This document shows, in pieces, positions 26,701 to 40,245 of a stretch of DNA of 64,000 nt. A model generated the notes under the pieces. It saw nothing but the letters and a program-made list of their open reading frames with translations. It ran no database searches and was not told where the DNA came from. This DNA is from Opeltia flavorubescens (Eukaryota; Ascomycota; Lecanoromycetes; Teloschistales; Teloschistaceae). The stretch spans positions 1 to 64,000 of the forward strand of contig KE546974.1 in assembly GCA_000442125.1 (NCBI GenBank). Reading direction: 5' to 3'. Made by a program: the position numbers and the translations under genes. How positions within the stretch are numbered: the first letter of the stretch is position 1; each line of letters opens with the position of its first letter.

Positions 26701-29105
26701 AAATAGCCTGCTTTTTATAGCGAAGGTAGTAAAGGTTTTTATTTATACGGATTTTCTATTAACGCGTGAATTCTACTAGTAAAGGGATATAAAAAAAGAA
26801 GATATAGGTATAAAATCGCTAACTACTACTATTAATACTATATCCGATCTTTAACTATTTTATTATATTTAAAATATAGTTATTTAAAACGACTTATTAG
26901 TTTTATATTATAATTTTAAAGTATAATAAATAGTAGAAAAATATAAACGCCTTTTTATAAATTATAAAAATAGTAGTATAAATAATAAAATTATTAATAT
27001 TTTATTCGCGTTTTAAATTAATATTTATATTTAAAATTTATTTAATATATCTTTTTTCCGATTATATATAATTAAAAATCGGGCGATTAGGTTCCCTAAT
27101 TAATAAAAAAGCTTATTAGATATTATAAAAGTTATTATATTTATTTTCTCGCGGGAAAAGGAAATATTAAAAGAATAAAAATAAAAAATAATAATTTATA
27201 TAATTCGCGATATCGAGAAATAAATTAAAAAAATTCTAAAATTAATTAAAAGCGCGGAAATCTATATTTTATCGCTTTAATTATTCTATCTATAATTAAA
27301 CGCTATATAACTAGTCGAAATTTTAGAATTTATTATTATAGTAATAAGTAGCTTTTATAATATCGATTAATTTATTATTTAGATTATAATATTGTTAAAA
27401 GTTTATAAAAAAATTAGAATTATTCTATTTATAAGGATTTTTAACTAGATTATTAAAATCCTTTAATTTAACCGCGAAACTATTTAAATTAAAGTTTATA
27501 TCGAATTTTTTTTTATTTAAAACTATATCGTCTATAAAATCAAAACTTATATTTTTAGCGCTATTAATATAGAAAAAAGAATTACTACTTTTTATAATAT
27601 TAAATCGGGGACTATAAAATAATATTAGTATAATTCGGCTTGATATTAGTATTAAAGGAAGGCTAATTAGGTTATTTTATATAAAAAGCGGTATATAATT
27701 AGTAATAGGCCGATTATAGATTAATAAAAATATTATTTAGTTATCGATTTAAAAAAGTAGTATCTAACTAGTAATAGAAAAAAAATAGAAATTATAATAT
27801 ATCGGGTTAAAAAAGGTTAAAAGAATAAATAGAAAACGTTTAATTTATAATTAAACTTTAGACTATATAGGAATAAAAAAAAGGAAATTTATAGGCGCTT
27901 CGTTATCTATTAATAATTTTTAAAAGGGTTAGGTTTTTATATCGTCGGAACTTTTTTTAATACCGTTAGAAAAAATATTTAATATAGCTACTATTATCGC
28001 TCTATAGAATATAATTAATAGTAATAGTATAAAGAAAAAAATTAAATATTATTAAAATTATAAAAGCCGATTTAATAATCGATTTAATTTATAGTATAAA
28101 TCTATAATAGAATATTAATAAAAGGCTCTATTAAACGGTAAATATATTAAATATAAAATAAACTAGAAAGCTAAAATAAATATCGATATCGCTAATAATC
28201 GATATTTTTATTAGGCTAATATTATTAATTAATAATATAGAGTAGTAGTAGGATTAAATTTATTAGAAAATAATATAAAAAAAAATCCTATATTTTAACT
28301 AGTAAAAACTACGAACGATTAAAACGGGTAAATATTAAAAATAATTAAAAGAAAAGATTCGAGATATATAGATAAAGAATAATTTTAAAGGTTTTATTTT
28401 AAATAATTTAATCTTTTAAAATTAATAGTACTTCTATTAATATTTTAATAGGTAGGTTCGATATATTAAAGATATCTTTTAATAAAATATTCGATAAACG
28501 AGTTATATTATTATTAATATTCTAGCGGGTATAATAAATATTATAATTTATTTAACGGGTTCGCTCTCTATTAAAATTAAATTAATAATATTTTTCGAAG
28601 TTATTAAATATATTTTATTTTCGGCGTAGTATATTATAGGCTAATAGTAAAAAAAAAAGAAATAAGTAATACGAAAAAAAAGGGGCCCTATATAAATAAA
28701 ATAAGATAAAAGTAGAAAAGTAAATAAAAAAAATTAGAAAAATTAAATAATAATTTTAAAATCGGTTAAATTATAAATATAAAAAAGACGGTAGCGTATT
28801 TTTAATAGTAAAAAATAAAATTAATTAATTTAAATAAATTTTAAAGTAAACGATTATTTAAGCTATTTAAAATATAATAAATATTAAAAGTTAATAATAA
28901 CTGTAACTTATATAATTAATAAAATAATAATAAATCTTTTTTATTATTATTAGAAAAATTTCGAGAAAAAATATCTATAAAGATTTCTAAATAAAAGTTT
29001 TCTAATCTAATAATTTTTAAAAGAGATAACAACGGATAAAAAATTTATATAATAAAATTTAAAAATTTCTAAATCCTATAACTATATTATTAACTTACCT
29101 CTTTT

Positions 29106-29183
29106 ACCTTTATAATAATAGTTAGAATTTTAGATTATAGTTACTATAATTTAAAAATCCTCGATTCGAATTCGAGTAGTAAT
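29106..29183 (+). pseudogene. tRNA-like relic, copy 1 (RIP-damaged)
   Basis: Shows a T arm at 29160-29176 with a perfect 5-bp stem (CTCGA/TCGAG) around TTCGAAT, and an upstream GTTAGAAT segment typical of a D arm. The anticodon region reads GATTATAGTTAC. It aligns along its full length with copies at 31494 and 32591. The D arm is shorter than normal and the acceptor ends do not pair, so it is dead. TTATAGT could come from TTGTGGT (anticodon GTG, His) by TpG-to-TpA change; this is inference. Confidence 0.5.
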
Positions 29184-29229
29184 TTAAAATTTTTTTATAA
29201 CGACGAAAGTTATTATAGAAAAAAACTTT

Positions 29230-29231
<2 letters not shown>

Positions 29232-29260
<29 letters not shown>
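29232..29260. repeat. Poly(T) run, about 29 bases
   Basis: Long T run shortly downstream of tRNA-like relic 1. Similar long T runs lie just upstream of relics 2 (about 31420-31442) and 3 (about 32517-32544), so poly(T) and tRNA relic seem to belong to one repeated module. Confidence 0.8.
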
Positions 29261-29262
<2 letters not shown>

Positions 29263-31493
29263 TTTTTTTTAAAAAATCTAATAAAAAGTTAAATATTTAA
29301 ATTTTTTTTTATAAATAAAATAATAAGGTATTAAATTATTAAAAAAGTTTTAAAAAAAATAATATATTTAATTAAAATTAAAGGATTATTAAAATTTTAA
29401 AATTAAAAAAATTAATTTTTTAATTAATAAATATAATTTTTCAATTTTTTTTTTAATATTTTAAAATATTATAAACTAGTTTAAAAAAAGAATTTTATAA
29501 ATAGAATTATATTAAAATTAACGCTGGATATAAAATTTTAAAAAATAAAATTTTTTAAAATATTAATTATTTAAAATATTATAAATTATAAAAATTTTTA
29601 AAAATAATAATTTATTTAGATTATATCTAATAAAACTATTTTTAACGCGAGATAAAAACGCTAGTTTTTTATTATAAAATAAACTATTTAAATTTTTTAT
29701 ATAATTAAAATATAAATAATTTTTTTATAAAATTCTACTTTTAAATAAAAAATTATTTAATATTATAATATTCCCTTTTATAAATTACTTAAATAATTAT
29801 ATAATTTTTAAATTTATATAAAACTAAATTAAAATTATTTAAAATCTATATTATATATATAATTATAAAAATAAAATTTTTTAAATTTTAATTATTTTAA
29901 TTATTAAAAATTAAAGAATTTTTTATTAAAATAAATTAATATAAATTAAATTTATTTATTTTTTTTACTATTATAATTTTAGACTTTTAATTTTAAAATT
30001 AAAATTTTAGATTTTTTTTATAATTAAAAAATAAATAGTTTTTTATTAATAATAAATTTTATATATAAAAATATTTTTTTATAATTTTAAAAAAAAACTT
30101 TATTTTAATAAATTAAAAAAAATAATAATTATATTTATTTTTATATAAATCTAATAATTTTATTTTTAATATTAATTTTAAAATATAAATTTATTATTAT
30201 TAAAAATTTTTATAATATAAAAAAGTTTTTTTATTTTATTTTAAAATAAATTCTATTTATTTTTTATATAATAAAAATTTCTATAATTTCTTTTTATTTA
30301 AAAAGAATATTATTAATTAATTTTTTATAATTAATTAAAAAATATATAAATAGTTTTTTACTAATAATATAATAATATTAATAATTAAAAATTTTTTTAT
30401 TTTATTTAAAATTTTTAGCTTTTATTTTCGTTTAAAAAAATAGTTTAAAAAATTTTATATTAGTTTAAAAAAAATATAATTAATTTTTTTATATAATAAA
30501 TATTAAAAATTAAATAATTTATTACTAATAGTAATTTTTAAAAATTTTATTCTTTTAATTTTTTTATTATATTATTTAATACTAATTTTTTTAATTATAA
30601 TAATCGAAATAATTTTATAAAAATTAATAAAAATTATATTCAATTTTTTAAATTATATTATTAAAGATTAAAAATATTTTATTATTAATATAAAGTTTTT
30701 TATAAAAAAATTAAAATAGTTTAATAAAAAATAAAATTTATAAAAATTAAAAATTTTAAAATAATAATAGTATTATATAAATTTGAAATAAATTAGATAG
30801 GAATTTAAAATAATAAAAATTAAAAAAAAAAAAAAAAATTTATTCTATTAAAATAAAGTTTTTTATTTAATTAATTTTTATTTTTTTTTAAATTACTATT
30901 TTTATTTTATAAATATTAATAAATTAGATTATTATTTTTTAAATAAAAATTATATAAATTTTATTTCTAGATTAAATTTTTAAAAATAAATAATCTTTTA
31001 ATAATAATAGATTTTTAGGTTTAAAAATCTATTTTATTTATTTAAAAATATAAATTAAATATTTTAATAAATAATATAATATAATTAGTTTATTAAAAAT
31101 TGAAGTTTTTTAAAATTTAATTTTAATAAAATATTATTTTTAATTTTTTTAAAATTAATAATTTATTTCTATTAATAAATTTAAATAAAATAAATTAAAT
31201 AGAATTTTTTTTTTATAAATTTATTTTTTTTAAAAAAATAGAAAAAATTTCTAAAAAAACGATATAATTTTTAAAAAAATCGGATAAATATTAGTTTTTA
31301 AATTAATTAATAAAAAATTTTTAATTTTTTTTTAAAATTTAATTTAAAAAAAATTGATAACGCTTTTTTAGGAAATAAATATAGCTAAAAATAGCTATTT
31401 CTCTATAGAATTTTTTATTAAATTTTTTTTTTTTTTTTTTTTTAAAAAAAAACGAGTTTATAAATTATTTTAACTAGATAATTTTTATATAAC

Positions 31494-31574
31494 GCTCTAG
31501 TAGTTTAATAGTTAGAATTTTAGATTATAATTAATATATTCTAAAGGTTCTAGATTCGAATCCTAATTAAAGTA
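31494..31574 (+). pseudogene. tRNA-like relic, copy 2 (RIP-damaged)
   Basis: Contains AGTTTAATAGTTAGAAT (D-arm and A-box region), the anticodon region GATTATAATTAA and TTCTAGATTCGAATCCTA (T arm and B box, near-consensus GGTTCGAATCC). Its T-stem has lost two pairs. It aligns with relic 3 without gaps through the core. Flanks on both sides, including the upstream poly(T) and the downstream TTTTTTTATCGGT, also match relic 3, so a segment of about 1.1 kb was tandemly duplicated. Confidence 0.5.
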
Positions 31575-32590
31575 TCTCCTTTTTTTTATCGGTTCTATAG
31601 AAGCTAGTAAAAAAAAAGTTTTTTTTTATTTAAAAAAAAATTAAATTTAATTTAATTTTTTTTTAATTAAATTTAAATAGTTTTAAATAATATATTAATT
31701 ATAATAATTTTAAATAATTTTAATAAAATTATTATTTTAATTTTATATATAAAATTTAAAAAAATAATAAATTAATTACCGGCGATATATTTTAAATATT
31801 ATTTTTTTTTTTTTTTTAATAAAAGTTTTATAAAATTAAAATTATTATAATTCTTTAAAAAATTAATAATAAATTAAAAAAAATTATATATTTAAAGTTT
31901 TTTTTAATATATAAATATTTAATAGTTTTTTATTATTTATAAATATTTTATAAAAATTTTTTATAATTAATTAATAATCTAAAATAGCTTTTATATATAT
32001 TTATATATAGAATTTCTTTTGAATATTTATTAATAAATAGAAAAAAACTATATTAAAATTATTATTTTAATTAAATTATCTAAAATATAAAATTTTTTTT
32101 ATATAATTTTTTTAATTTTTATTTATTAAATTTTTTTTTTTTTAATTTTTTTAATTTTTAATTTTTTAAAATTATTTTTATTTATTAAAAGTTTTAAATA
32201 ATTTATTAATTTTAAATTAAATTTAAATCTATAAAATAATTAGTAAAATTTATTTAAAAAAATTTTATAAATATAAAAAATTTAATAAATAAATCGAATT
32301 AATTAAAAATTCTAAAATTTTTTTATTTTTTTAAAAAGCGAAAAATTGTTTTAAAAATAGTATAATTTTAAAAAAAATCGGATAAAAATTAAATTTTTAA
32401 TTAATTAATTAGTTTTTTTTTAAAAAAAAATTAAATTTTAAATTTTAAAATATCTACTAGATTTATTTAGAAAACTATTTTATTTATAAATAGCTATTAT
32501 TCTATATTTTTTTTTAAAAATTTTTTTTTTTTTTTTTTTTTTTTATTATTTAGATTATATACTATTTTAACTAGGTTAATTTTAATAATC

Positions 32591-32671
32591 GCCTTTATAG
32601 TTTAATGGTTAGAGTATTAGGCTATAATTACTATATTCTAAAAGTTCTAGGTTCGAATTCTAGTAGTAGCT
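32591..32671 (+). pseudogene. tRNA-like relic, copy 3 (best preserved)
   Basis: Best of three copies: TAGTTTAATGGTTAGAGTA matches the D-arm and A-box consensus of many eukaryotic tRNAs, and CTAGGTTCGAATTCTAG forms a 5-bp T stem (32647-32651 with 32659-32663) around TTCGAAT. The acceptor strands 32591-32597 and 32664-32670 pair at only five of seven positions, wobble included. The anticodon loop CTATAAT reads ATA as it stands. RIP could have made it from CTGTGAT (GTG, His) or from a CAT-bearing loop (Met); I cannot choose. Spacing between D and T arms is slightly long. It is probably nonfunctional. Confidence 0.55.
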
Positions 32672-33191
32672 TCGGTTTTTTTATCGGTCCGGTAGAAATT
32701 TAATCGATAAAAAGTTTTTAATTTTTTTAATTTTTATTTTAATAGCTTAATATTATTTAAAAGCTATAATATTAATATTTACTATTATAAAAAGAATAGT
32801 TAAAATTTTATTAAAAATATAAAAAAATAATAAATTTATATATATCTAGCTTAAATAAATAAAAAAACTTATTTAAAAAGCTAAAAAAAATAATTACTGG
32901 GCTAATTTACGGATTTTTTTTAAAATTTTTAGTGCGTTAAATAGCTCTAAAAATTAGCTAAAAAACGGTGCCCTATAAGCTAAATTATATTAGGTTTAGC
33001 GCTGGATGCACGGTTTTAAAAAATAAAGTTTTTTAATATATCGATTACCCGGAATATTAAAAATCGCGAAAATCCCTAATTATAATAGCTCTACGAAGCT
33101 AAGCCCGATTAGGCTAATTTTAGCGTTATATTATAGCGCTAGTATAAGGCTAAAAAATATACTATTTAGATTTTTAATATTATTAAAAAGT

Positions 33192-33236
33192 AAATGGTTT
33201 TCTAGTAGATTTCTACTTCTAGGTAGAAAACCATTT
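33192..33236. repeat. Perfect hairpin, 13-bp arms
   Basis: AAATGGTTTTCTA (33192-33204) pairs perfectly with TAGAAAACCATTT (33224-33236) around a 19-base loop. The arms contain ATGG and CCAT, so they keep TpG and CpA that RIP removed elsewhere. This fits a miniature inverted-repeat remnant. Confidence 0.8.
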
Positions 33237-33265
33237 AATATTTTAGCGCCCGCTTTTATAAATCG

Positions 33266-33291
33266 ACTGGAAAACTATATAGTTTTCCAGT
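33266..33291. repeat. Perfect 26-bp palindrome
   Basis: ACTGGAAAACTAT (33266-33278) is followed directly by its reverse complement (33279-33291). The first 12 bases recur exactly at 40086-40097, at the edge of the AT-rich block. This could be two abutting transposon ends or a miniature inverted-repeat element. Confidence 0.85.
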
Positions 33292-36200
33292 ATATATAAA
33301 GTTAGAATTGATTTTTTTATTTTTTTTTTTTTTTTTTTTTAAAATTTCGGGAAATAAATTTATTAATATACGGATTAAAGTTTAAATTAAAAGATTTATT
33401 ATTTTTTTTAATTAAAATAAATTATAATAATTAAATAATAGATTAATTAATATAATAATTAATATATTCTAATAATAATTATTTATTTTTTTATTACCTC
33501 GAAAGCGCTTTTAATTTATATATAACCGGGCGAATTATTAAAAATTAATATTATTTTTTTTTATTTCTATTATTATTTTAAAAAAGATATTTATTATAAT
33601 TAAATAAATTAATATTATAAAATTATCGATTTTAATTAACGAGGGGTTTTTAATTATAAAAATTTATATTTTAATAATATTAAAAAATATATAATTTTTG
33701 AAATTTTTTAAAACGCCGGCCGTATAAAAAAATTAACGATTAATATTATTTATTTTATTATTTATATAAAAATAGTTATAAAAAAAAATTTCGATAATAA
33801 AAAAATATAATATTAATTTTAAATCGGACTTTTTTATATTAAAAAAAATAATTCGAAAATTTAAATTTATAAAACTATTATTATTTTTAATATCGAATTA
33901 TTTTTTAAAACCGTTTATAAAAATTTTAATTTTATTATTAAATTATTAAATAGATTTAAATATAAATTTATTATTTTAATTATTATTAAAAAAATTTAAA
34001 TAACGGTAATAATAGTTTTTTTAATCTATTCGGGCTACTATTAAAATTAGAATAAAAATAGATAATATCTCGCGGTAGCGGTAATTATTAAATCTAGAAA
34101 TAATTTCGATTTTCGATTTTTTTTTATTATTAATAATAGCTTTTTTATTTTAATTAATAATATTTATTTTATAATTAATACTATTTTAGTTATTATTAAA
34201 ATTAAATTTTATTTTTTATTATTATTAATAATAATACACTTTAAAACTAGTTTTAAAAAAAAAATAAAAAAAATAAACCGATAAATTTATTTAAAAGTAA
34301 AATTATTTTTTTTAAAATAAACGGGATTTAAATATTTTAAAATACTATATATAAAAAAAATAAAAATAATAATTAAAAAAAAAAAAAAAATTAAAAGGGT
34401 AATATAATAGAAAAAACCGATAAAAAAAAAATTAATAAAAATTAATAAAATATTTATTTTAAATTAATTATTATTTTTAAATTTATATAACTTTAATAAA
34501 AAAAATAATAAAAAAAATTTTTTTTTTTAAAATTTATTTTTATTAATAACGGGGTAGATTTTTATTAAATATTTATTATAGATATAATATAATAAAAAAA
34601 TTAATTAATATTATAATTAATTTAATTTTAAAAAGTTAAAATAAATAAAAATATTATTAAAATTCGATTTTAGTATATAAATAGCGATAAAAATATAAAT
34701 AAAAGGCTTCTATAAATTTAAAAAAAAAAATATTATAAAAATATTCTAATATAATTTAAATATTTTAATAATAATTATTCTAAATACTATTAATAAATAA
34801 AAAATCTATTTTTTTTTATTAAAATAATAATTATTAATTATTAATTATTATATAATTTTTATATTATATATTATAAAATATAATATTATTTTTATAATAA
34901 AAATTTAATATTTTTAATTATTATTTATTAATATAATAATTAGCGATTATTTTTATTATAATTATAAATTATAAAAAAAAATTAAAAAATAGAATTTTTT
35001 ATATTAATTTTATTTTAAAATATTACTCGCGAATATCGATTATAGTATTAAATTTATAAAAAAATAAGGGTTTAAATAAAAAATCGCTCGAGAATAAACT
35101 AAAAAATTAAATAAATTAATATTATTAAACTAATTAAAATAATAAATTTTTTATATTATCTCGTTTTTTTATTTTTTAATAATACCGTTAAAAATTTTAT
35201 TAAAGTAATAAAATTAATTTAAAATATAAATTAAATAATTCTATCGATTAAATAATATAAAAAAGCTTTTTATATTATAAAATACCGGCGGGAGTTTTAA
35301 AATTATAATTAACTTTTTTTTTTTCGATTTTAATTTTTAATAGTATTATATATATACTATTAACGATTTATTTAATTAATTTAAATTTTATTCAATTAAA
35401 ATTTTTAATAAAACCTTTTTTTTTAATTATAAAATTTTATTTAATATTTTAATTATTAATAATATTATTATTTTTTTTTAAATAAATAAATTTAATATAT
35501 TTATAGAAATTTCGATCGAAAAATAATATTTTAATATTAAAAATATATTATAATATATAAATAATAAAGAATTAATTGAAAAATAATTTAATTAATAAAA
35601 AATATTTAAAATTTTAATTATAAAAACTTATTATATAATAATATTTATATTTTTTTTAAAAATTTATTTTTAATAAATTAATAAATATTTTATTTGAAAA
35701 ATAAATAATTATAATAATAGTTTTTTTTTATAAATTTACCTTTCTAAAATTAATTATATAAAACGGATAATTTATAAATATAGCTAATTTTTATTTTAAA
35801 ATTAATTCTAGTTCTTTAATAATAATATAAAAAATAAAAAAAAAAATAAAAAATTAGTTTAATAATCGAAAAAAATAAATATAATTTTAAATTTTTCTAT
35901 ATAAATAATAATAATAAAATAGTAAAAAATAATATTATTTATTTTATTTATAATATTTTTTAATTTTTTCAAACCGTTTATTTATTCCGGTTATAGTTAA
36001 AAATATAAATATAAAAAATATAATCTTTAATACTACTACTAAATTAGATTGAATATATATTAATAATTTTATATATTTTTATTTAATATTATAAAAAATC
36101 GATTATTAATTATTTAACTACTAATATTAATTACTTTTTATATATAATTAATATTTAAATTAAAAATATTAGTTTATATATTAATCTAATCTATATTATT

Positions 36201-38708
36201 ATAAATAAATATTATAACTATTCGATAATTTTTAATATTTTTAATAGTTATTTTTTTTAAATAATTCTCGAAATTTTTAATAATTATTTTTTTATTTTAA
36301 AAAAATTAATTAATAATTTATTAAAACCTATTAATAATATTTAATTTAATAATATAAATTTTATTTAAATAATTATTTTTAATTATTTTAAAATTTTATT
36401 TGAATAATTTATTAAAATATTTATCGAATTATATATTTATCTATTAATAGAATTTTTTATATTTCTTTTATTTATATTAATATAAATATTTTTTATAATA
36501 ATATTATATTTAATATTTAAATTAAAAAAAAAATTAATTAGATTTTTTTTTATATTTTTATAAATTTTTTACTTTTAATAATTATATTATTTTTACCGGT
36601 TTTTAAAATAAAATAATAATAAAAAAAAAAAAATCTTTTTTTATAATAATTATAAACTAAATAATATTATTTAATAATTTATTTATTTATTTTCCTTTAA
36701 TTAATAATAAATAATAAATTTTTTTTTTTTTTATCTTTAAATCTTTTATAACGAAATTTATAAAAATATAATAATAAAAAAATAAAAAATAAAAAAAAGC
36801 TATAATATAAAAAGCCAATTATAAATTATTTATAGAATTTTCGAAATATAAAATTGATTTAAATAATAAATTTATTATTTTTATAAAGCTAATTTATTTA
36901 TAATTAGATTAGTATATAAAATTCAGTATATATATTAAATAGTTTTTTAAAAATTATTTTTTTAAAGTATATTAATAGATATTTAATATAATAAATATAT
37001 ATATTATTATATATAATATCTATTTCTATATATTTATTTTTTTAATATTTATTATATACAATTTACTATTTATAAATATAGTTCGATTCTATTATAAAAT
37101 TATATCTAATATTTTTAAATTATATTTACCGCTAGTAATCAATTTAATATTTTTATAATATTTTATTATATTAATATATTTCGGAATATTTTATTTAAAA
37201 ATCGATTATAAATTTATTAATAAGCTTTAGAATTATATAAAAAAAAGGTATTTTATATACTCGACTTTAAAAATTAAAGTTTATTAATAATTTAATATAG
37301 AATATTATTATTAAATTTAATTATTATTATTTAAATAGTAATAATAAATTTTTAATCTATTAATCTGATTTTTTAAAATATATAAATTATAGCGAAAAAT
37401 ATTAATCTATATATATTTAATAAATTAAATTTTATATATTAAAAATAAATAAATTTATTTTTTTTTAATTTTAATAATTAAATTTTTTAAATAAATTTTT
37501 TTAAAAAAAACGGGATAATATATAAAAATAAATTTAATAATTTAATTTTATTATTAATATTAAATATAATTTTATTAATAATATCGAATTTAATTTTATT
37601 ATTAATTTTAAATTTAATTTCGTTATTAATATTAATTATTTATTTTTTTAATTTTTTAAAATCGATAATATTTAATTCTAATAAGCCGCCGAAGAGCTTT
37701 TTAATTAAAATATCGATTTATTTTTTATTTAATCTAGTAAAAAACTTTTTATAAAAAATAGTATTATATATAATTATAGTATTATAATATTTATAATATT
37801 TATTTTCGATAATTTAAACCTTTAAATCTAATATCGATAAATAGCGGAATATTTTTTTATTCGAGATTAGGCTTTTATAAATAGTATATTTATTAATCTT
37901 TTAGTATTTTTAATATCCCGAAAATTAAATTTTTATTTTTTAAATAGAATTTTTTTAAAATTATTAACCCGTTTAAATAAAAAAAATTTCTATTTTTTTA
38001 CTTTAAATTTAAAACTATACGTCGGAATAAATTAGATTTTAGAGTAAATTTTAATAAATTTTAAAAATCTAAAAAAACCCCGTTAGCTTTTTTAGCGCCG
38101 GGAGCTAATATTAACGCGCTAGATTATAATATAAACTAGAATCGTATAAAAGTTATATTTTTTATATATATTATTTTTCTATAGTTATTATAGTTATCTA
38201 GATATTAAAAATACGCTAATATATTTTTTTCTTTAAATTTATAAAACGGGGCTCTATTTTAATAAAAATTTAAAACTTTTTTAACGATATTTATTTAAAA
38301 TTAAATATTTATTACTAGTTTTTATAGTCGACTAACTTTTTTATATATAATAATTAATACTCGCTTTTTTTTTTAACCGGTTAACCCGAATATTTAAAAG
38401 GTTCTATTATAAATATTAAAAAATATATTTAATAAATATTTTATAGAATTTTTTTTTATTGTTTAGAAATTTTTTTTTAATAATAGCTTTATTATTTACT
38501 ATTATATAGTATATAAAGTTAGCGTTTTAAAAAAAATAAAATTTAAAAAAAAAAAAAATATAATAAATAAAAGTTAAAAAATAAAAATAAAATAAAATAA
38601 AAAATAGGAAAATAAAAAACTAAAAAATTATATTAATATAAAAAATTATATATAAACTCGTTTAATAATAAAATAAATCGAATTTTAAAAAAAAAAAAAA
38701 AAAATAAA

Positions 38709-38710
<2 letters not shown>

Positions 38711-38772
<62 letters not shown>
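38711..38772. repeat. Poly(A) run, 62 bases
   Basis: Uninterrupted run of 62 A within a longer A-rich stretch (about 38680-38800). The length is probably inexact. Confidence 0.85.
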
Positions 38773-38775
<3 letters not shown>

Positions 38776-40085
38776 GAAAAAATAAATAAAAAAAAAAAAA
38801 TAAAAATATATAATAGCGATTAATATCTAATAAACCGAATACGGTCTTAAATTTTTTTTTTAATATTTTTTTTTTTTTTAATTTTATTAAATTCTAATTC
38901 TATTATAATATATTATTAATAATTATTAAATATTATAAATAATTAGACGATATAAAATAGCTATTAATATCGCGAAAATTATTTATTTATTTAAAAAAAT
39001 ATTAATATTTTTTTTATAAAATAAAATATTTTAAATTAAATAAATTTATAATTATTTTTTAATATTTTTATAACTTTTTTAAATAAACTCTAATAATAAT
39101 ATTTAATTAGAAATATTTTTAATATTTCTAGTACTTTTAATATTCTAAAAAATCTAAACGATATAAATAGATTATATCTAATTATTAAATTTATAATACC
39201 GATATTATAGTTTATAATCTATTTTATATTTTTTTAGATTTAATTATAGTTTTATTATTTATTATTATATACTTATATAATTTTAATTAAAATAATTATA
39301 AAAAAATAACTCGGTATTTTTTATTAAAATCCGCTAGCGATAATTTTACTAATTAATTACTCTATAATCTAATTTATTAAAAAAATTCTAAAGAATATAT
39401 TCTATAATATTTAGCTTTTTTTTAAATTTAATCTATAAAAGTTAAATAATATTTTAATTTTTTAATAATTAGAATCTGGATATAAATATAATTAAAAATA
39501 GATTAAATATTTAAATAAATTAATAAATTTAAACTATTTAATAAATAAATTTATAAAATTATACTATATTCCCGCTTTTTAATTTAAAAAGTAAAAAATT
39601 AATATTAAAATTAATAATTATTAATAATAATAATTAAATATATAATATATTTATAATAATTAATTTTATAATTTTAAATTTTAATTATAAAGTTTAATTT
39701 AATATAAATTATTTATTATTTCTTTTATTTATATATCGGTAGCTATAGTTTAAATAGTCTTTTAAATTTATAAAAGTTATTATTAAGTTAAATATAAAAG
39801 TAGTTAAAATAGAAAAGATATATAATAATAAAAAGCGGGGGTAAAATTAAATTTAAAGGAATAAAAAACTAATTTTAAATTATAAAAGAACAGTTTAATA
39901 TCTTTTATTAAAATTCGTTAATAATAATTTTACTAGTTAATTACTTTATAACTAGACCTTTTAAAAAAATTCTAAAAAGTATATTTTAATACGCTTAGCT
40001 AGTTTTTAAACTTTATCCGCGAAAATTTAACGATATTTTAAACTTTAAATAATAAAAATCTAGATAGAAAATCGACCGGGAATAG

Positions 40086-40158
40086 ACTGGAAAACTAGAT
40101 GAATTAGTAGATTTAAGCTAATCAAATCAACGTATTTCCGGGAATACACTGTATTCCC
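40086..40158. other. Isochore border with inverted repeats
   Basis: Composition changes from RIP-type AT-rich DNA to normal sequence within about 50 bases. The border holds ACTGGAAAACTA (40086-40097), also found as the arm of the palindrome at 33266, and a perfect hairpin GGGAATACA-C-TGTATTCCC at 40140-40158. CCGGGAATA occurs twice (from about 40077 and 40138). This looks like the end of a transposon or repeat at which RIP stops. Confidence 0.6.
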
Positions 40159-40245
40159 GCTTCTTATTACTATTAGGTATAGATACTGTTATTACGCGGC
40201 AAGCAGCAGTCAAGTTTTGAGTGGAGATGGCAGCACTCAAATTCC

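Larger units (their letters stand above)
32870..33300. other. Less-mutated island inside the AT-rich block
   Basis: This stretch keeps CpA and TpG dinucleotides that are missing around it (for example TACTGGGC, TAGTGCG, GGTGCCC, TGGATGCACGG). A part at 33000-33075 beginning GCGCTGGATGCACGG resembles 29518-29590, which reads ACGCTGGATATAAAA and continues similarly but is more mutated. Either this copy arrived later or it was too short or too diverged to be RIPed. No coding or RNA assignment. Confidence 0.55.
23..40080. other. RIP-degraded AT-rich subtelomeric isochore
   Basis: About 40 kb of extremely AT-rich sequence. CpA and TpG are nearly absent on both strands while TpA is very common. 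Remaining C is mostly in CpG, CpC or CpT. This is the known footprint of repeat-induced point mutation, which turns CpA into TpA in duplicated DNA. No open frame of 60 codons exists on either strand, because TAA and TAG saturate all frames. Internal duplications, listed separately, supply the repeated substrate RIP needs. Original transposons or genes could not be recognised. The stretch 19.1-28.9 kb keeps somewhat more G+C than its flanks and may hold a younger or less-hit element, but I see no readable domain in it. Confidence 0.93.

Noticed and set aside
33080-33180. 5S rRNA-like sequence (GCTAAGCCCGATTAGGCT region)
   Set aside because: I looked for conserved 5S landmarks and could not align them over a useful length.
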